Shown here in pieces: positions 27,569 through 39,106 of a DNA stretch of 64,000 nt. Source of the stretch: Sphingomonas sp. Leaf17 (lineage in GTDB: Bacteria > Pseudomonadota > Alphaproteobacteria > Sphingomonadales > Sphingomonadaceae); the NCBI RefSeq assembly GCF_001421505.1, contig NZ_LMKL01000007.1, forward strand, positions 124,001 to 188,000, read 5' to 3'. Both the position numbers and the translations under genes were made by a program. The number at the start of each line of letters is the position of its first letter. The stretch's first letter is position 1. The notes beneath the pieces are model-generated. The model ran no database searches. It saw only the letters and a list, made by a program, of their open reading frames with translations, and was not told the DNA's origin.

Positions 27569-28276
27569 TCAGTCCTTCTTCTGAGGCGTGATCTTGTCGT
27601 CGTGATTGTCGTCATCATTGGCTTCCGGCTCGGGCAGTTCGCCGGCCTCGGCCAGCTCATGCTCAAGGGCCTGGGCCTCGGCGACTTCGGCCTCAAGGGC
27701 CTCGTCCTCGGCGGTCGGCACGGTCGGCGGCACGATCGTCGCGATGGTGAAGTCGCGGTCGTCGACCGACGGCTCGACACCCTTGGGCAGCGTCACGTCG
27801 GAGATGTGGATCGAATCGCCGATCTCACGGCCCGCCAGCGAGATGGTGATCTCGGCCGGGATTTCCGATGCGTCGCAGACCAGCTCGACTTCGTGACGGA
27901 CCACGTTCAGCACGCCGCGATCCCGCTTGATACCGGGCGCGTCGTCTTCGTCGGTGAACACGACGGGCACGGCGACCGTGACGGTCGAGTGCGCCGAAAT
28001 GCGCAGGAAGTCGACATGGACCGGACGGTCGGTGACCGGGTGGAAGGTGACGTCCTTGGGCAGCGTGCGCGTGCCGTTGACCATCACGACCGACGACATG
28101 AAGTGGCCGGTCATCAGCGCCTTCATCAGCGCCTTTTCTTCGAGGTGGATCGAAACGGGTTCCTTGTTCTGCCCGTAGATCACGGCAGGCACGCGGCCGT
28201 CACGACGCAGCGCCCGGGAGGCTCCCTTGCCAACCCGGTCACGCGTCTCGGCTGCGAGCGTCAGTTGTTCGCTCAT
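27569..28276 (-). CDS. rplY: Large ribosomal subunit protein bL25, CTC type
   Basis: Binds 5S rRNA. 235 residues: an N-terminal L25 domain ([24 protein letters not shown]) and the C-terminal CTC beta domain ([11 protein letters not shown]), as in general stress protein Ctc. The tail of about 50 residues is very acidic and Glu/Ala-rich. ATG 28276 has CGGAG upstream; the longer frame lacks a binding site. Confidence 0.94.
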   Translation of the reverse strand: MSEQLTLAAETRDRVGKGASRALRRDGRVPAVIYGQNKEPVSIHLEEKALMKALMTGHFMSSVVMVNGTRTLPKDVTFHPVTDRPVHVDFLRISAHSTVTVAVPVVFTDEDDAPGIKRDRGVLNVVRHEVELVCDASEIPAEITISLAGREIGDSIHISDVTLPKGVEPSVDDRDFTIATIVPPTVPTAEDEALEAEVAEAQALEHELAEAGELPEPEANDDDNHDDKITPQKKD

Positions 28277-28390
28277 GGTAGTACTCCGAAACTGGTGTGT
28301 CTTTCCGCCCACACGCCTCCAGGGATGACCATGTGCACGGAAGCGCGGGCGCATAGCGGATGGCGGGGTGAAAAGCAATCGACTGTCAAT

Positions 28391-28411
28391 TCCTCCCCGG
28401 CACGGGGAGGA
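28391..28411. repeat. Short palindrome between the TraB gene and rplY
   Basis: TCCTCCCCG and CGGGGAGGA form a perfect 9-bp stem with a 3-base loop directly past the stop of the upstream TraB-like gene. It may end that transcript; there is no T run. The wording is that of a common sphingomonad intergenic palindrome. Confidence 0.55.
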
Positions 28412-28421
28412 GCTTAAGAGT

Positions 28422-29345
28422 TCAATACTGGACCCGTTCGGCCTTGATCCCGTGCTTGCCCAACTGCGCGATCACGCTGTCGCCGCCGGCCAGATGCCCT
28501 GCGCCGACCGCCACGAACACCGTGCCCGGCTGCTTCATCCGCGCATCGACCCAGTCGGCCCAGCGCGCGTTGCGGTCGGTCAGCAGGACCTTGCCGACTT
28601 CGGGCGTGTCCTTCAGGCTTTCGTTCATCTCGCGGGCCAGCGCGTCGGGGTCGCCGTCGGCCCACTCCTTGACCATCGTCGCCATCGTCTCGCCCGCCTT
28701 GGGCATTTCGTCGAGCGTCGACGTCAGGAAGCCGATCTGCGCCGGGTCGGACAGGCCGTTGAAGAAGCCGATCTGCTGTTCGGCGGTCTCCAGCCCGATC
28801 ACCGGCTTGTTCGCGGCCTTGGCGGCGGCGGCCAGGACCGTCTCGGGGCCGTTGGCCGGATCATAGCCCAGCTTCTGAATCGGCCCCAGCGACAGCGTCA
28901 CCGCCGCCAGCCACGGCCGCAGCCGGTCGAACGCGGTGGCGGGCGCGCCCATGTCGGCCAGCGCCTTGGCATAGGCCGCGCGCTTGTCGGCGGGCAGCTG
29001 CTCGGTGAGCGTCGGGCCGGTGGGGGACATGCCGCTGGCCATCACGATCTTCTGCATCGCCGCCGGATCGGGCTGGACCATTTCCAGCACCAGCGTGCCC
29101 GACTGGTCGAACGCGGTCTTCACCGCCTCGTCGAACCAGGTCAGGCCCGGTTTCAGCACATGGATGGTGCCGAACAGATAGATCGTCGTGTCCGCGTCCT
29201 TCACTACCCACAAGGCCGGATCGGCGTCATTGGCGGCGCGCGCGGGCGACGGGGTGGGGGCGGGCTTTGGCGCGTCCTTGGCGCAGGCGGGCAGGGCGAG
29301 CAGCAGCGCCAGCGTGGTCAGCGTCGATTTCACGATCGTTTTCAT
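28422..29345 (-). CDS. TraB/GumN family lipoprotein
   Basis: 307 residues. Lipobox LALPAC, then a short Pro/Ala linker. The TraB/GumN domain begins at [20 protein letters not shown]; it contains the two GxxH motifs of this family (GTIH and GAGH), spaced as in the Tiki-related metalloproteases. A peptidase role is plausible but unproved for bacterial members. ATG 29345 with GAGGAAA upstream is chosen over a long unsupported extension. Confidence 0.82.
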   Translation of the reverse strand: MKTIVKSTLTTLALLLALPACAKDAPKPAPTPSPARAANDADPALWVVKDADTTIYLFGTIHVLKPGLTWFDEAVKTAFDQSGTLVLEMVQPDPAAMQKIVMASGMSPTGPTLTEQLPADKRAAYAKALADMGAPATAFDRLRPWLAAVTLSLGPIQKLGYDPANGPETVLAAAAKAANKPVIGLETAEQQIGFFNGLSDPAQIGFLTSTLDEMPKAGETMATMVKEWADGDPDALAREMNESLKDTPEVGKVLLTDRNARWADWVDARMKQPGTVFVAVGAGHLAGGDSVIAQLGKHGIKAERVQY

Positions 29346-29371
29346 CCGTAGTTTCCTCGATAGGTAGAAGA

Positions 29372-29815
29372 TCAACGATATTTCCGCCATGCCCAGACGG
29401 CACCGCTCAGCGTCATGACCGCGACATACAGCCAGAAGGCGTCGACCGGCGGGAGCAGGCCGCCGCGCCACAGGAACCACCACACCGGTGCGCCGATCCC
29501 GATCACATAATATCCGGCGACGGCTCCATCGCGATACGCTTCGCGTTCATGCTCGTCGACCACGCGGTGCCAGCGCCATGAAATCATCGGCAGGACGACA
29601 CCCCACAGCACGGCAATGACGACCGCCAGCCAGGCGGGCAACGGCGTGGTCAGCAGCGAGACGGTCGCGCCGTCCGGGCCATGGCGCTGCTGCATCGCCA
29701 CGATGGCCGTCGCCAGTCCGATCGCACCGCCCAGCCCGCCGCAGATGGCCAGCAGGCGGTGATTGGCGCGTTCGCTTGGTCCCCTGAGGTCGTGGTCGTC
29801 GGGCGTCACGGTCAT
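29372..29815 (-). CDS. Four-helix membrane protein of XRE cassette (distal)
   Basis: 147 residues with about four hydrophobic segments (around 23-42, 58-80, 97-115 and 122-142). Between helices 2 and 3 lies a charged loop, VVDEHEREAYRDGAVAG, which matches MDEVERGHALRAMATIG at the same place in the protein at 29997-30452. The two are therefore probably diverged paralogues. The function is unknown. Start and stop arrangements (4-base overlap with the upstream small gene) mark it as the last gene of the XRE operon. Confidence 0.7.
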   Translation of the reverse strand: MTVTPDDHDLRGPSERANHRLLAICGGLGGAIGLATAIVAMQQRHGPDGATVSLLTTPLPAWLAVVIAVLWGVVLPMISWRWHRVVDEHEREAYRDGAVAGYYVIGIGAPVWWFLWRGGLLPPVDAFWLYVAVMTLSGAVWAWRKYR

Positions 29816-30000
29816 GGCGTCACCTCTATCGCGATCGTTACCGCCAGATGCGGCAGGTGGATGGCGGATGCGGCCGCGCGGACGTCCGGCCAGTCTACCG
29901 AAACCGGTGAGGGCAGGGGCACACGCGGCGCCGCCACCAGCAGCAGGACGACGAGGCCGAAGATCCGCCGTCGGCCGGCGACATGGTCGCGGCCACTCAT
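29812..30000 (-). CDS. Small single-helix protein of XRE cassette
   Basis: 62 residues: a basic N-terminus (GRDHVAGRRR), one hydrophobic segment (IFGLVVLLLVAAP), then a short extracytoplasmic tail with HLPHLAVTIAIEV. It could be a signal-anchored or secreted peptide. It overlaps both neighbours by exactly 4 bases (ATGA at both ends), strong evidence that this short frame is translated. No homologue is recognised. Confidence 0.65.
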   Translation of the reverse strand: MSGRDHVAGRRRIFGLVVLLLVAAPRVPLPSPVSVDWPDVRAAASAIHLPHLAVTIAIEVTP

Positions 30001-30452
30001 CGCCGTTTCCAGTCGATCAGCCGGCGTACCGTGTAGGGAATGCCACCGGCCGCGACCGCGATCAGCCATCCGGTCGTGACCGGGTGCGGCACGGTGATGA
30101 ACGGTTCGGCCAGCATCAGAATGGGCATATACAGGAACGCGACAAGGCCGATCGTCGCCATCGCGCGCAGCGCATGGCCGCGCTCGACCTCGTCCATGTC
30201 GCGCCACTTCCACACCATCGCCAGCGCCACGACGACGATCCAGCCGATCAGCGAGACGGCATCGACCCAGGGCGGTGCCGATGTCTTGGGTGCATCCCGA
30301 AACCCGTCGACAAAGCCCGCCATGAACGGCAGCCCGGCGGCGAACATCACGATCGCCGCGCCCAGCCACAGCGACCGCCGCTTGCGCGCCGCGACCCGCG
30401 ACGCCAGCCGCTTCTCGCCCCAGTTGCCCTCAACCATGGTTTTCGCTGTCAT
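29997..30452 (-). CDS. Four-helix membrane protein of XRE cassette (proximal)
   Basis: 151 residues with four predicted helices (about 28-48, 62-82, 95-115, 122-142) after a basic N-terminus (EKRLASRVAARKRRS). The loop MDEVERGHALR resembles that of the distal membrane protein. It overlaps the regulator gene by 23 bases (8 if ATG 30437 is used). Genes of this layout next to a small XRE regulator are seen in several bacteria as regulator/membrane-protein pairs; the role is unknown. Confidence 0.7.
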   Translation of the reverse strand: MTAKTMVEGNWGEKRLASRVAARKRRSLWLGAAIVMFAAGLPFMAGFVDGFRDAPKTSAPPWVDAVSLIGWIVVVALAMVWKWRDMDEVERGHALRAMATIGLVAFLYMPILMLAEPFITVPHPVTTGWLIAVAAGGIPYTVRRLIDWKRR

Positions 30453-30633
30453 CGAACACCTCCTCGATCGGCAGGTCGAACAGGCGGCCGATGCGGAACG
30501 CCAGCGGCAGCGAGGGGTCGTATTTTCCCGTCTCGATCGCGTTGACCGCCTGACGCGACACGTCGAGCCGTCCGGCCAGTTCGGCCTGGCTCCAGTCGCG
30601 TTCGGCCCGCAGCACCTTGAGGCGATTTTTCAT
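30430..30633 (-). CDS. Small XRE-family transcriptional regulator
   Basis: 67 residues, little more than one helix-turn-helix domain: NRLKVLRAERDWSQAELAGR, then LDVSRQAVNAIETGKYDPS (recognition helix) and LAFRIGRLFDLPIEEVF. It belongs to the YozG-like short regulators that control adjacent membrane proteins. Two starts are possible, 30633 and 30651, both behind G-rich ribosome binding sites. Candidate operators lie directly upstream. Confidence 0.85.
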   Translation of the reverse strand: MKNRLKVLRAERDWSQAELAGRLDVSRQAVNAIETGKYDPSLPLAFRIGRLFDLPIEEVFDDSENHG

Positions 30634-30666
30634 ATCGTCCCCCCTAAGCATGATTGGTGTCCCCCT

Positions 30667-30744
30667 GTCAGCATCGCCTGACCGAATGTCAGGTGACCAT
30701 GACTAAATGTCATTGAGTCGCGACCATGTCAACAACCCCTGACA
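30667..30744. promoter_or_regulatory. Candidate operators in the XRE/glyQ divergent region
   Basis: Two copies of the palindrome TGAC-N5-GTCA lie at 30679-30691 and 30700-30712, with centres exactly 21 bases apart (two helical turns). Flanking half-sites form further inverted pairs: GTCA...TGAC at 30667-30682 and TGTCA-N8-TGACA at 30727-30744. The density of TGAC/GTCA in under 80 bases is not seen elsewhere nearby. They probably bind the XRE regulator, and could also affect glyQS, which is transcribed the other way. Confidence 0.6.
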
Positions 30745-30848
30745 TTTTGTACGACAAAGCTGACACCGGGAGCGGAGCCGGGCGATGCTTGACCCCCCGC
30801 CGGCCATCCGCCAAAGCCCGGTCCGTGACCCAGACCTCTGCGAACCCG

Positions 30849-31730
30849 ATGTCCTTTCAGCGGATGATCCTGACCCTCCATGACTATTGGAGCGACCGGG
30901 GCTGCCTGATCCTGCAACCCTATGACATGGAGATGGGGGCCGGCACGTTCCACACCGCCACGACGCTGCGCGCGCTGGGGCCAAAGCCGTGGAACGCCGC
31001 CTTCGTCCAGCCGTGCCGCCGCCCGACCGACGGCCGCTATGGCGAGAACCCCAACCGGCTCCAGCATTATTACCAGTATCAGGTCATCCTGAAGCCATCG
31101 CCGGCCGACCTGCAGGACCTGTATCTCGGCTCGCTGAAGGCGATCGGCATCGACACCGGCGTCCACGACATCCGCTTTGTCGAGGACGACTGGGAATCGC
31201 CGACGCTGGGCGCATGGGGGCTGGGCTGGGAGGTCTGGTGCGATGGGATGGAGGTGACGCAGTTCACCTATTTCCAGCAGATGGGTGGCTACGACATGAA
31301 GCCGGTCGCGGGCGAGCTGACCTACGGCCTCGAACGTCTCGCCATGTATATCCAGAACAAGGACAGCGTGTACGACCTGGCCTATAACGACGCGGGCGTG
31401 ACCTATGGCGAGGTGTTCCACGCCAACGAGGTCGAGATGTCGACCTGGAACTTCGAGGTCGCCGACACCGACAGCCTGTTCGACCAGTTTCGCAAGCATG
31501 TCGCCGAATGCGAGAACAGCCTGAACGCGAAACTGCCGATCCCCGCCTATGAGCAGGCGATCAAGGCCAGCCACGTCTTCAATCTGCTCCAGGCGCGCGG
31601 CGTCATCTCGGTCGCGGAACGGCAGGCCTATATGGGCCGCGTCCGCGATCTGGCGAAGGGCGCGTGCGGCGCCTGGATGGAAAAGAACACGCCCGAATGG
31701 CAAGCCTTCGCGCCGGGGTGGAACGCATGA
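30849..31730 (+). CDS. glyQ: Glycine--tRNA ligase alpha subunit
   Basis: Catalytic subunit of the alpha2beta2 bacterial GlyRS. 293 residues from ATG 30849, whose product starts [14 protein letters not shown] as in homologues. Class II motifs are visible: [38 protein letters not shown] and [18 protein letters not shown] 30825 and an ATG at 30726 are in frame but lie in the operator region and give unusual extensions. It overlaps glyS by 4 bases. Confidence 0.94.
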   Translation: MSFQRMILTLHDYWSDRGCLILQPYDMEMGAGTFHTATTLRALGPKPWNAAFVQPCRRPTDGRYGENPNRLQHYYQYQVILKPSPADLQDLYLGSLKAIGIDTGVHDIRFVEDDWESPTLGAWGLGWEVWCDGMEVTQFTYFQQMGGYDMKPVAGELTYGLERLAMYIQNKDSVYDLAYNDAGVTYGEVFHANEVEMSTWNFEVADTDSLFDQFRKHVAECENSLNAKLPIPAYEQAIKASHVFNLLQARGVISVAERQAYMGRVRDLAKGACGAWMEKNTPEWQAFAPGWNA

Positions 31731-33850
31731 CCGACTTCCTGCTCGAACTCCGCTCCGAGGAAATTCCCGCCCGGATGCAGGCCAAGGCGCGCGAGGATCT
31801 CGCCCGCCTGTTCACAACCGAACTGGCGAAGGCGGGCCTGACCGCCGGGGCGATCACGACCTATGCCAGCCCGCGCCGCCTCGCCCTGATCGCGCACGAC
31901 CTGCCCGAGCAGACGCAGGCCGTGTCGGAGGAAGTAAAGGGACCGAAGGCCTCCGCGCCGCCACAGGCGCTGGACGGCTTCCTGCGCAAGACCGGCCTGA
32001 CGCGCGAGCAACTGACCGAGCGCGACGGCGTGTTCTTCGCCGTCACGCAAAAGCCCGGCCGCGCCACCGCCGACGTCATCGCCGCCGCGATTCCTTCGAT
32101 CATCCGCGCGTTTCCGTGGCCCAAGGCGATGCGCTGGGGCGACGCCTCGACCTCGACCGAATCGCTGCGCTGGGTCCGCCCGTTGCAGGGGATCGTCGCG
32201 ATCCTCGGGACCACGCCGGTTGCTATCGAGATCGCCGGCATCGTCAGCGGCACGACCACCGCCGGCCACCGCTTCCACCACGACGGCCCGGTCACGCTGA
32301 CCGACGCCGCCAGCTATGTCGAACGCTTGCGCGCCGCGCACGTCATCGTCGATCAGAACGAGCGGGCCCGCCTCATCCGCACCCGCGCGGGCGAACTCGC
32401 CGCCGAAGCCGGGCTGACGCTGGTCGAGGACGAGGGGCTGGTCGCCGAGAATGCCGGGCTGACCGAATGGCCGGTGCCGCTGCTCGGGCGCTTCGACCCC
32501 GATTTCCTGAGCGTGCCGCCCGAGGTGATCCAGCTGACCGCGCGCGTGAACCAGAAATATTTCGTCTGCCGCGATGCCGGTGGCGCGCTGGCCAACGCGT
32601 TCGTCTGCACCGCCAACATCGCCGCGACCGATGGCGGCGCGAAGATCGTCGAGGGCAACCGCAAGGTGCTCGCCGCGCGGCTGAGCGACGCGCGCTTCTT
32701 CTACGACACCGACTTGAAGATCCCGCTGGAGGAACAGGCGGAGAAGCTGTCGAAGATCGTCTTCCACGAAAAGCTGGGCACCGTCGCCGACAAGGTCGAC
32801 CGCGTGGCCAAACTCGCCCGCTGGCTGGTTGAGGAGGGGATCGTCGGGGGTTCAAGTCCCTCCTCCGCTACCACTGACCACCCCGGCGAAGATCGGGGTG
32901 GTGCGGGTGATGCCGAGCGCGCGGACCTGGCCACCCTCGCCGAGCGCGCCGCGCGTCTGGCGAAGGCCGACCTCGTCACCGGCATGGTCGGCGAATTCCC
33001 CGAGCTTCAGGGCCTGATGGGCGGCTACTACGCCGCAGCCCAGGGCGAAGATCCCCGCGTCGCCGCCGCGATCCGCGACCATTACAAGCCGGTCGGGCAG
33101 GGGGATGATGTCCCGACCGATCCGGTGACGGTGGCGGTGTCGCTCGCGGACAAGCTGGATACGTTGTTTTCGTTCTTTTCAGTCGAACTCTATCCCACAG
33201 GATCTAAAGATCCGTTTGCGCTTCGTCGGGCGATGCTGGGTGTGATCGCGACAGTTCTTAAGTCGGGAGTTCGCTGTCCGTTCACCAAGATTGCGCGCAT
33301 CCAGTATAAGCTGTCGGATGGACCTCTGGCTTGGTTTCTCGATTTTCTCGATGAACGCCTCAAAGTCCAGCAACGCGAAGCTGGCGTCCGCCATGACCTG
33401 ATCGACGCGGTGTTCGCGCTTGGTGGTGAGGACGATCTCGTCCGCCTGCTCGCGCGCGTCCACGCGCTTCAGGCGTTCGTCACGACCGAGGACGGCCGAA
33501 ACCTGCTAGCCGGGTACAAGCGCGCGGCGAACATCCTGAAGAAAAGCCCTGCCGCGACGACCAGCGAGGATGCGCAGAAACCGCTGTCCTACACGCCGGA
33601 AAATGCGGAAGCTGCCCTCATGACCGCGCTCGACTCCGCCGAACCCCGCGCCCGTGCCGCGATCGCGTCCGAGGATTTCGCCGGTGCGATGGCCGCGCTC
33701 GCATCCTTGCGCGCGCCGATCGACGCGTTCTTCGACGACGTGACCGTCAACGATCCCGACGACGCAAAGCGGACCCACCGTCTCGCCCTGCTCGCCCGCG
33801 TCCGCGACGCGGTCCACAGCGTCGCCGATTTCTCGAAGATCGAGGGCTGA
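31727..33850 (+). CDS. glyS: Glycine--tRNA ligase beta subunit with in-frame insert
   Basis: tRNA-binding beta subunit of GlyRS. 707 residues. [46 protein letters not shown] and [18 protein letters not shown] are GlyS signatures. Two oddities: residues about 372-392 ([18 protein letters not shown]) are an insertion whose DNA is a tRNA 3' end plus a palindrome (see 32846-32902), placed in a loop where other GlyS proteins have only a short linker; and codons from about 33165 to 33400 use many A- and T-ending triplets unlike the rest of the gene. The frame is intact throughout, so the enzyme is probably functional. Confidence 0.93.
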   Translation: MTDFLLELRSEEIPARMQAKAREDLARLFTTELAKAGLTAGAITTYASPRRLALIAHDLPEQTQAVSEEVKGPKASAPPQALDGFLRKTGLTREQLTERDGVFFAVTQKPGRATADVIAAAIPSIIRAFPWPKAMRWGDASTSTESLRWVRPLQGIVAILGTTPVAIEIAGIVSGTTTAGHRFHHDGPVTLTDAASYVERLRAAHVIVDQNERARLIRTRAGELAAEAGLTLVEDEGLVAENAGLTEWPVPLLGRFDPDFLSVPPEVIQLTARVNQKYFVCRDAGGALANAFVCTANIAATDGGAKIVEGNRKVLAARLSDARFFYDTDLKIPLEEQAEKLSKIVFHEKLGTVADKVDRVAKLARWLVEEGIVGGSSPSSATTDHPGEDRGGAGDAERADLATLAERAARLAKADLVTGMVGEFPELQGLMGGYYAAAQGEDPRVAAAIRDHYKPVGQGDDVPTDPVTVAVSLADKLDTLFSFFSVELYPTGSKDPFALRRAMLGVIATVLKSGVRCPFTKIARIQYKLSDGPLAWFLDFLDERLKVQQREAGVRHDLIDAVFALGGEDDLVRLLARVHALQAFVTTEDGRNLLAGYKRAANILKKSPAATTSEDAQKPLSYTPENAEAALMTALDSAEPRARAAIASEDFAGAMAALASLRAPIDAFFDDVTVNDPDDAKRTHRLALLARVRDAVHSVADFSKIEG
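32846..32873 (+). other. tRNA 3'-end fragment embedded in glyS
   Basis: GGGGG-TTCAAGT-CCCTC forms a T-stem and a 7-base T-loop. It is followed by a 7-base acceptor strand CTCCGCT, a discriminator A, and CCA (32871-32873). No matching 5' half is present, so this is the 3' third of a tRNA gene, of unidentified isoacceptor. It is read in frame as part of GlyS. Confidence 0.75.
32877..32902. repeat. Palindrome adjoining the tRNA fragment in glyS
   Basis: ACCACCCCG and CGGGGTGGT form a perfect 9-bp stem with an 8-base loop, four bases after the CCA. It resembles an intergenic repeat or a tRNA-gene terminator hairpin carried along with the tRNA end. Confidence 0.7.
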
Positions 33851-33934
33851 GCAAGACCCGTCACGAACACCAACTTCCCTAACTTCGCATACCGCCTCCC
33901 CAGCGAAAACAACCCCTTGGCAGCAGGATTGACC

Positions 33935-36601
<2,667 letters not shown>

Positions 36602-36605
36602 CGGC

Positions 36606-36635
36606 GTGGATCCCCGGATTGCTCCGGGGATCCAC
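36606..36635. terminator. Hairpin between ppdK and a convergent gene
   Basis: A perfect 12-bp stem, GTGGATCCCCGG / CCGGGGATCCAC, with a 6-base loop, starts 5 bases after the ppdK stop and ends just before the stop of the minus-strand gene. It could end both transcripts; no T run. Confidence 0.6.
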
Positions 36636-36640
36636 CGGCG

Positions 36641-37027
36641 TCAGGCGCGGCGTGTGCTGCCAAAGTCGAACCAGCCGGGGCGTGTGCCGTCAGTGGTGGT
36701 CCGGTCGCGGTCATACGCCGCGCGGTTGCGGCGCGTGCCGACGGTGTCGGTCGTGGCCGGCGCGGCGGCGACGGGTGCCGGTGCAACGCTCGCTTCCCTG
36801 GCTTCCTTGGCCAGCCGGGCGTTGTCCTTTTCGAGTTCGGCGATCCGGCGGTTGGCGTCGGCCACACGCGCGTCGGCATCCTTCTTCACCCCGGCATGGG
36901 CGTCACGCTCGGACGCATAGCGCTGCTTCCATTTCTTGCCGCCCGGATGGCTGGCCAAACCGAAAATCCAGCCGGCCACCAAAGTCAGCGCCAGTGCCAC
37001 GAATTGCGTGGTGGTCGTGAATAGCAT
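36641..37027 (-). CDS. Membrane-anchored coiled-coil protein, unknown function
   Basis: 128 residues. An N-terminal transmembrane helix (FVALALTLVAGWIFGLA) is followed by a coiled coil of about 45 residues (heptads in VKKDADARVADANRRIAELE onward), an Ala/Pro linker and a basic tail ending in GTRRNRAAYDRDR and GWFDFGSTRRA. No domain is recognised. It lies 53 bases downstream of tadC on the same strand and could be a late addition to the tad operon. Confidence 0.6.
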   Translation of the reverse strand: MLFTTTTQFVALALTLVAGWIFGLASHPGGKKWKQRYASERDAHAGVKKDADARVADANRRIAELEKDNARLAKEAREASVAPAPVAAAPATTDTVGTRRNRAAYDRDRTTTDGTRPGWFDFGSTRRA

Positions 37028-37080
37028 CGTCGATCCCTCCTGTTACGCAAGGACAACGATCACGGGCGCTTACGGTTGCC

Positions 37081-38079
37081 TCAGATCCCGCCGTTGATGA
37101 ACGCGTCGGAGATCGAGCACGCCGCCGGTCCCAGGATGACGACGAACAGGGTCGGCAGGATGAACAGGATCAGCGGCACGGTCATGATCGCCGGCAGACG
37201 CGCGGCCTTTTCCTCGGCGCGCATCATGCGTTCGTTGCGGAACTCGTTCGACAGCACGCGCAGCGCGGATGCCAGCGGGGTGCCGTATTTCTCGGTCTGG
37301 ATCATCGTCGTCACGACGCCCTTCACCGCGTCCAGATGGACCCGCATCGCCAGATTCTCGAACGCGGTGCGGCGCTCGGTCAGGAACCCCAGTTCGATCG
37401 CGGTGAGCGTGAACTCGTCGCCAAGCTCGGGATAGCCGCGACCCAGCTCGCGGGCGACCCGGTTGAACGCGGCATCGACGGTCAGCCCGGCCTCGGCGCA
37501 GATGACCAGCAGGTCGAGCGCATCGGGCAGCCCTTTGCGGATCGCATCACTGCGTTTCTTGATCTTGTTCTGCAGGAACAGGTCGGGCGCTTTGTACGAC
37601 AGGATAAACGTGACCGCGACCATCCCGTACCGCTTCAGCGGGGTCCAGGTGGCAAACCCGTCGGTGCCGTACACCCAGTACAGCATCGCCCCGCCGATCA
37701 CGATCGGCAGGACCAGCCGGCCGAAGATGACCGCGACGGCCCAGTCCTTCGACCGGATCCCCGCCTGCATCAGCTTGATCTGCGCGACCTTCAGCTGTTC
37801 GTCCTGCAACACCTTCATGGATTGCAGGATCGAGCGCATCCGGTCGGTGGTGTCGCTGCGCTGGACCAGCTTGGCGCGGCGCTTGGTCGAGGCGGTGATG
37901 CCCGCCTTCAATTGCTCGCGCCGGTCGTTCAGCGCCTTGACCCGCTTGGTCATCGGATCGCGCACGGTCATCGCCGCATAGATCGCCAGCACGACCGCAA
38001 AGGCGGCCAGGCCCGACAGGATGGTCGCGACCATCAATACATCGACCCCAAGGATCGTCGGTCCGCCCGTCTCGCCCAT
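37081..38079 (-). CDS. tadC: Tad pilus inner-membrane platform protein TadC
   Basis: 332 residues with a GspF/TadC domain: an N-terminal helix, a cytoplasmic helical domain (ALDLLVICAEAGLTVDAAFNRV, GYPELGDEFTLTAIEL), and C-terminal membrane helices (LPAIMTVPLILFILPTLFVVIL). With TadB it forms the inner-membrane platform on which the TadA motor acts. Start lies 16 bases after tadB. Confidence 0.9.
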   Translation of the reverse strand: MGETGGPTILGVDVLMVATILSGLAAFAVVLAIYAAMTVRDPMTKRVKALNDRREQLKAGITASTKRRAKLVQRSDTTDRMRSILQSMKVLQDEQLKVAQIKLMQAGIRSKDWAVAVIFGRLVLPIVIGGAMLYWVYGTDGFATWTPLKRYGMVAVTFILSYKAPDLFLQNKIKKRSDAIRKGLPDALDLLVICAEAGLTVDAAFNRVARELGRGYPELGDEFTLTAIELGFLTERRTAFENLAMRVHLDAVKGVVTTMIQTEKYGTPLASALRVLSNEFRNERMMRAEEKAARLPAIMTVPLILFILPTLFVVILGPAACSISDAFINGGI

Positions 38080-38095
38080 GTCCGTGCCGTCCCCG

Positions 38096-39067
38096 TCAGA
38101 TCTCGAAGTTAATCATCTTGGCCATGATGAAAGCGCCGATGCCCATCCACAGCATGCCGCCCATGCCCGCCACCATCAGCCGCTGATCGTGGAAGAACCC
38201 CTGCATGTAGGTGCCGTTGATCATCCAGATCATGCCGAACACGATGAACGGCAGCGACCCGATGATGTAGGCCGATGCCTTGGATTCGGACGACATCGCC
38301 TTGATCTTCAGCTTCATCTGGCCGCGCATCCGCAGCACGTTGGCCAGGTTGGCCAGCGTTTCCGCCAGGTTGCCGCCGGTCTCGCGCTGGATGGCGATGG
38401 TGATGACGAAGAACTGGAACTCCGGCGTGCCGAGCCGGTCTGCGGTTTCCTGAAGCGCGGCGTCCATCGTCCGGCCGATCTTCATCTTGTCGTTGACCGA
38501 CTTGAATTCCTCGCCGACCGGCCCGTTCACTTCCGTGGCGACCACGCCGATCGTCTCGGTGATCGGCAGGCCGGAGCGAAGACCCCGGACCAGCAGCTCG
38601 ATCGCGTCCGGAAACTTGGCGGTGAACTGGGCGACGCGCCGCTTGATGAAGAAGCCGACGACCATGTGCGGGATGCCCAGCCCCAGCAGCAGGCCCATGA
38701 ACAGGGCAAGGAAGATCGGCGCGCCCTTCAGCCAGAGCAGGGCCAGCAGGACGACGAAGATGATCGCACAGGCCGAACCATATTGGCCGACCGTCCAGGT
38801 CTTGCCGGTCATCGCCAGCCGTTTGGCGAGCAGTGCCGGGTTGGGCAGGATGCGGCCGACCGCCGTATCCATCTTCGTGGCGCGGGCCGAGGTGATGCGG
38901 CGCAGGTGCGCGTCCAGCGGGCTGGCGACGGTCGCGTGGCGCAGGCGCATCTCGGCGATCCGCCGCGACTGCGCGCGCGCGGGCGACGGGCCGGCAAAGG
39001 CAAAGGCGATCAGGCCCAGCACCACCAGGGCGCCGGCCGACACGATCATGATCGGCAACAGGTCCAT
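38096..39067 (-). CDS. tadB: Tad pilus inner-membrane platform protein TadB
   Basis: 323 residues, GspF-like. KFPDAIELLVRGLRSGLPITE and QRETGGNLAETLANLANVLR are the two family motifs; helices occur near the N-terminus, in the middle (ACAIIFVVLLALLWLKGAP) and at the C-terminus. Its start is only 39 bases from the cpaE stop, which leaves no room for the cpaF gene normally found between them. Confidence 0.9.
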   Translation of the reverse strand: MDLLPIMIVSAGALVVLGLIAFAFAGPSPARAQSRRIAEMRLRHATVASPLDAHLRRITSARATKMDTAVGRILPNPALLAKRLAMTGKTWTVGQYGSACAIIFVVLLALLWLKGAPIFLALFMGLLLGLGIPHMVVGFFIKRRVAQFTAKFPDAIELLVRGLRSGLPITETIGVVATEVNGPVGEEFKSVNDKMKIGRTMDAALQETADRLGTPEFQFFVITIAIQRETGGNLAETLANLANVLRMRGQMKLKIKAMSSESKASAYIIGSLPFIVFGMIWMINGTYMQGFFHDQRLMVAGMGGMLWMGIGAFIMAKMINFEI

Positions 39068-39106
39068 GGCCGCGCTATCGCCCCTTCACGTCTGGCGGGA
39101 TCCGGG

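Noticed and set aside
32846..32873. A complete tRNA gene within glyS
   Set aside because: No D-arm, anticodon arm or 5' acceptor strand is found upstream; only the 3' end is present.
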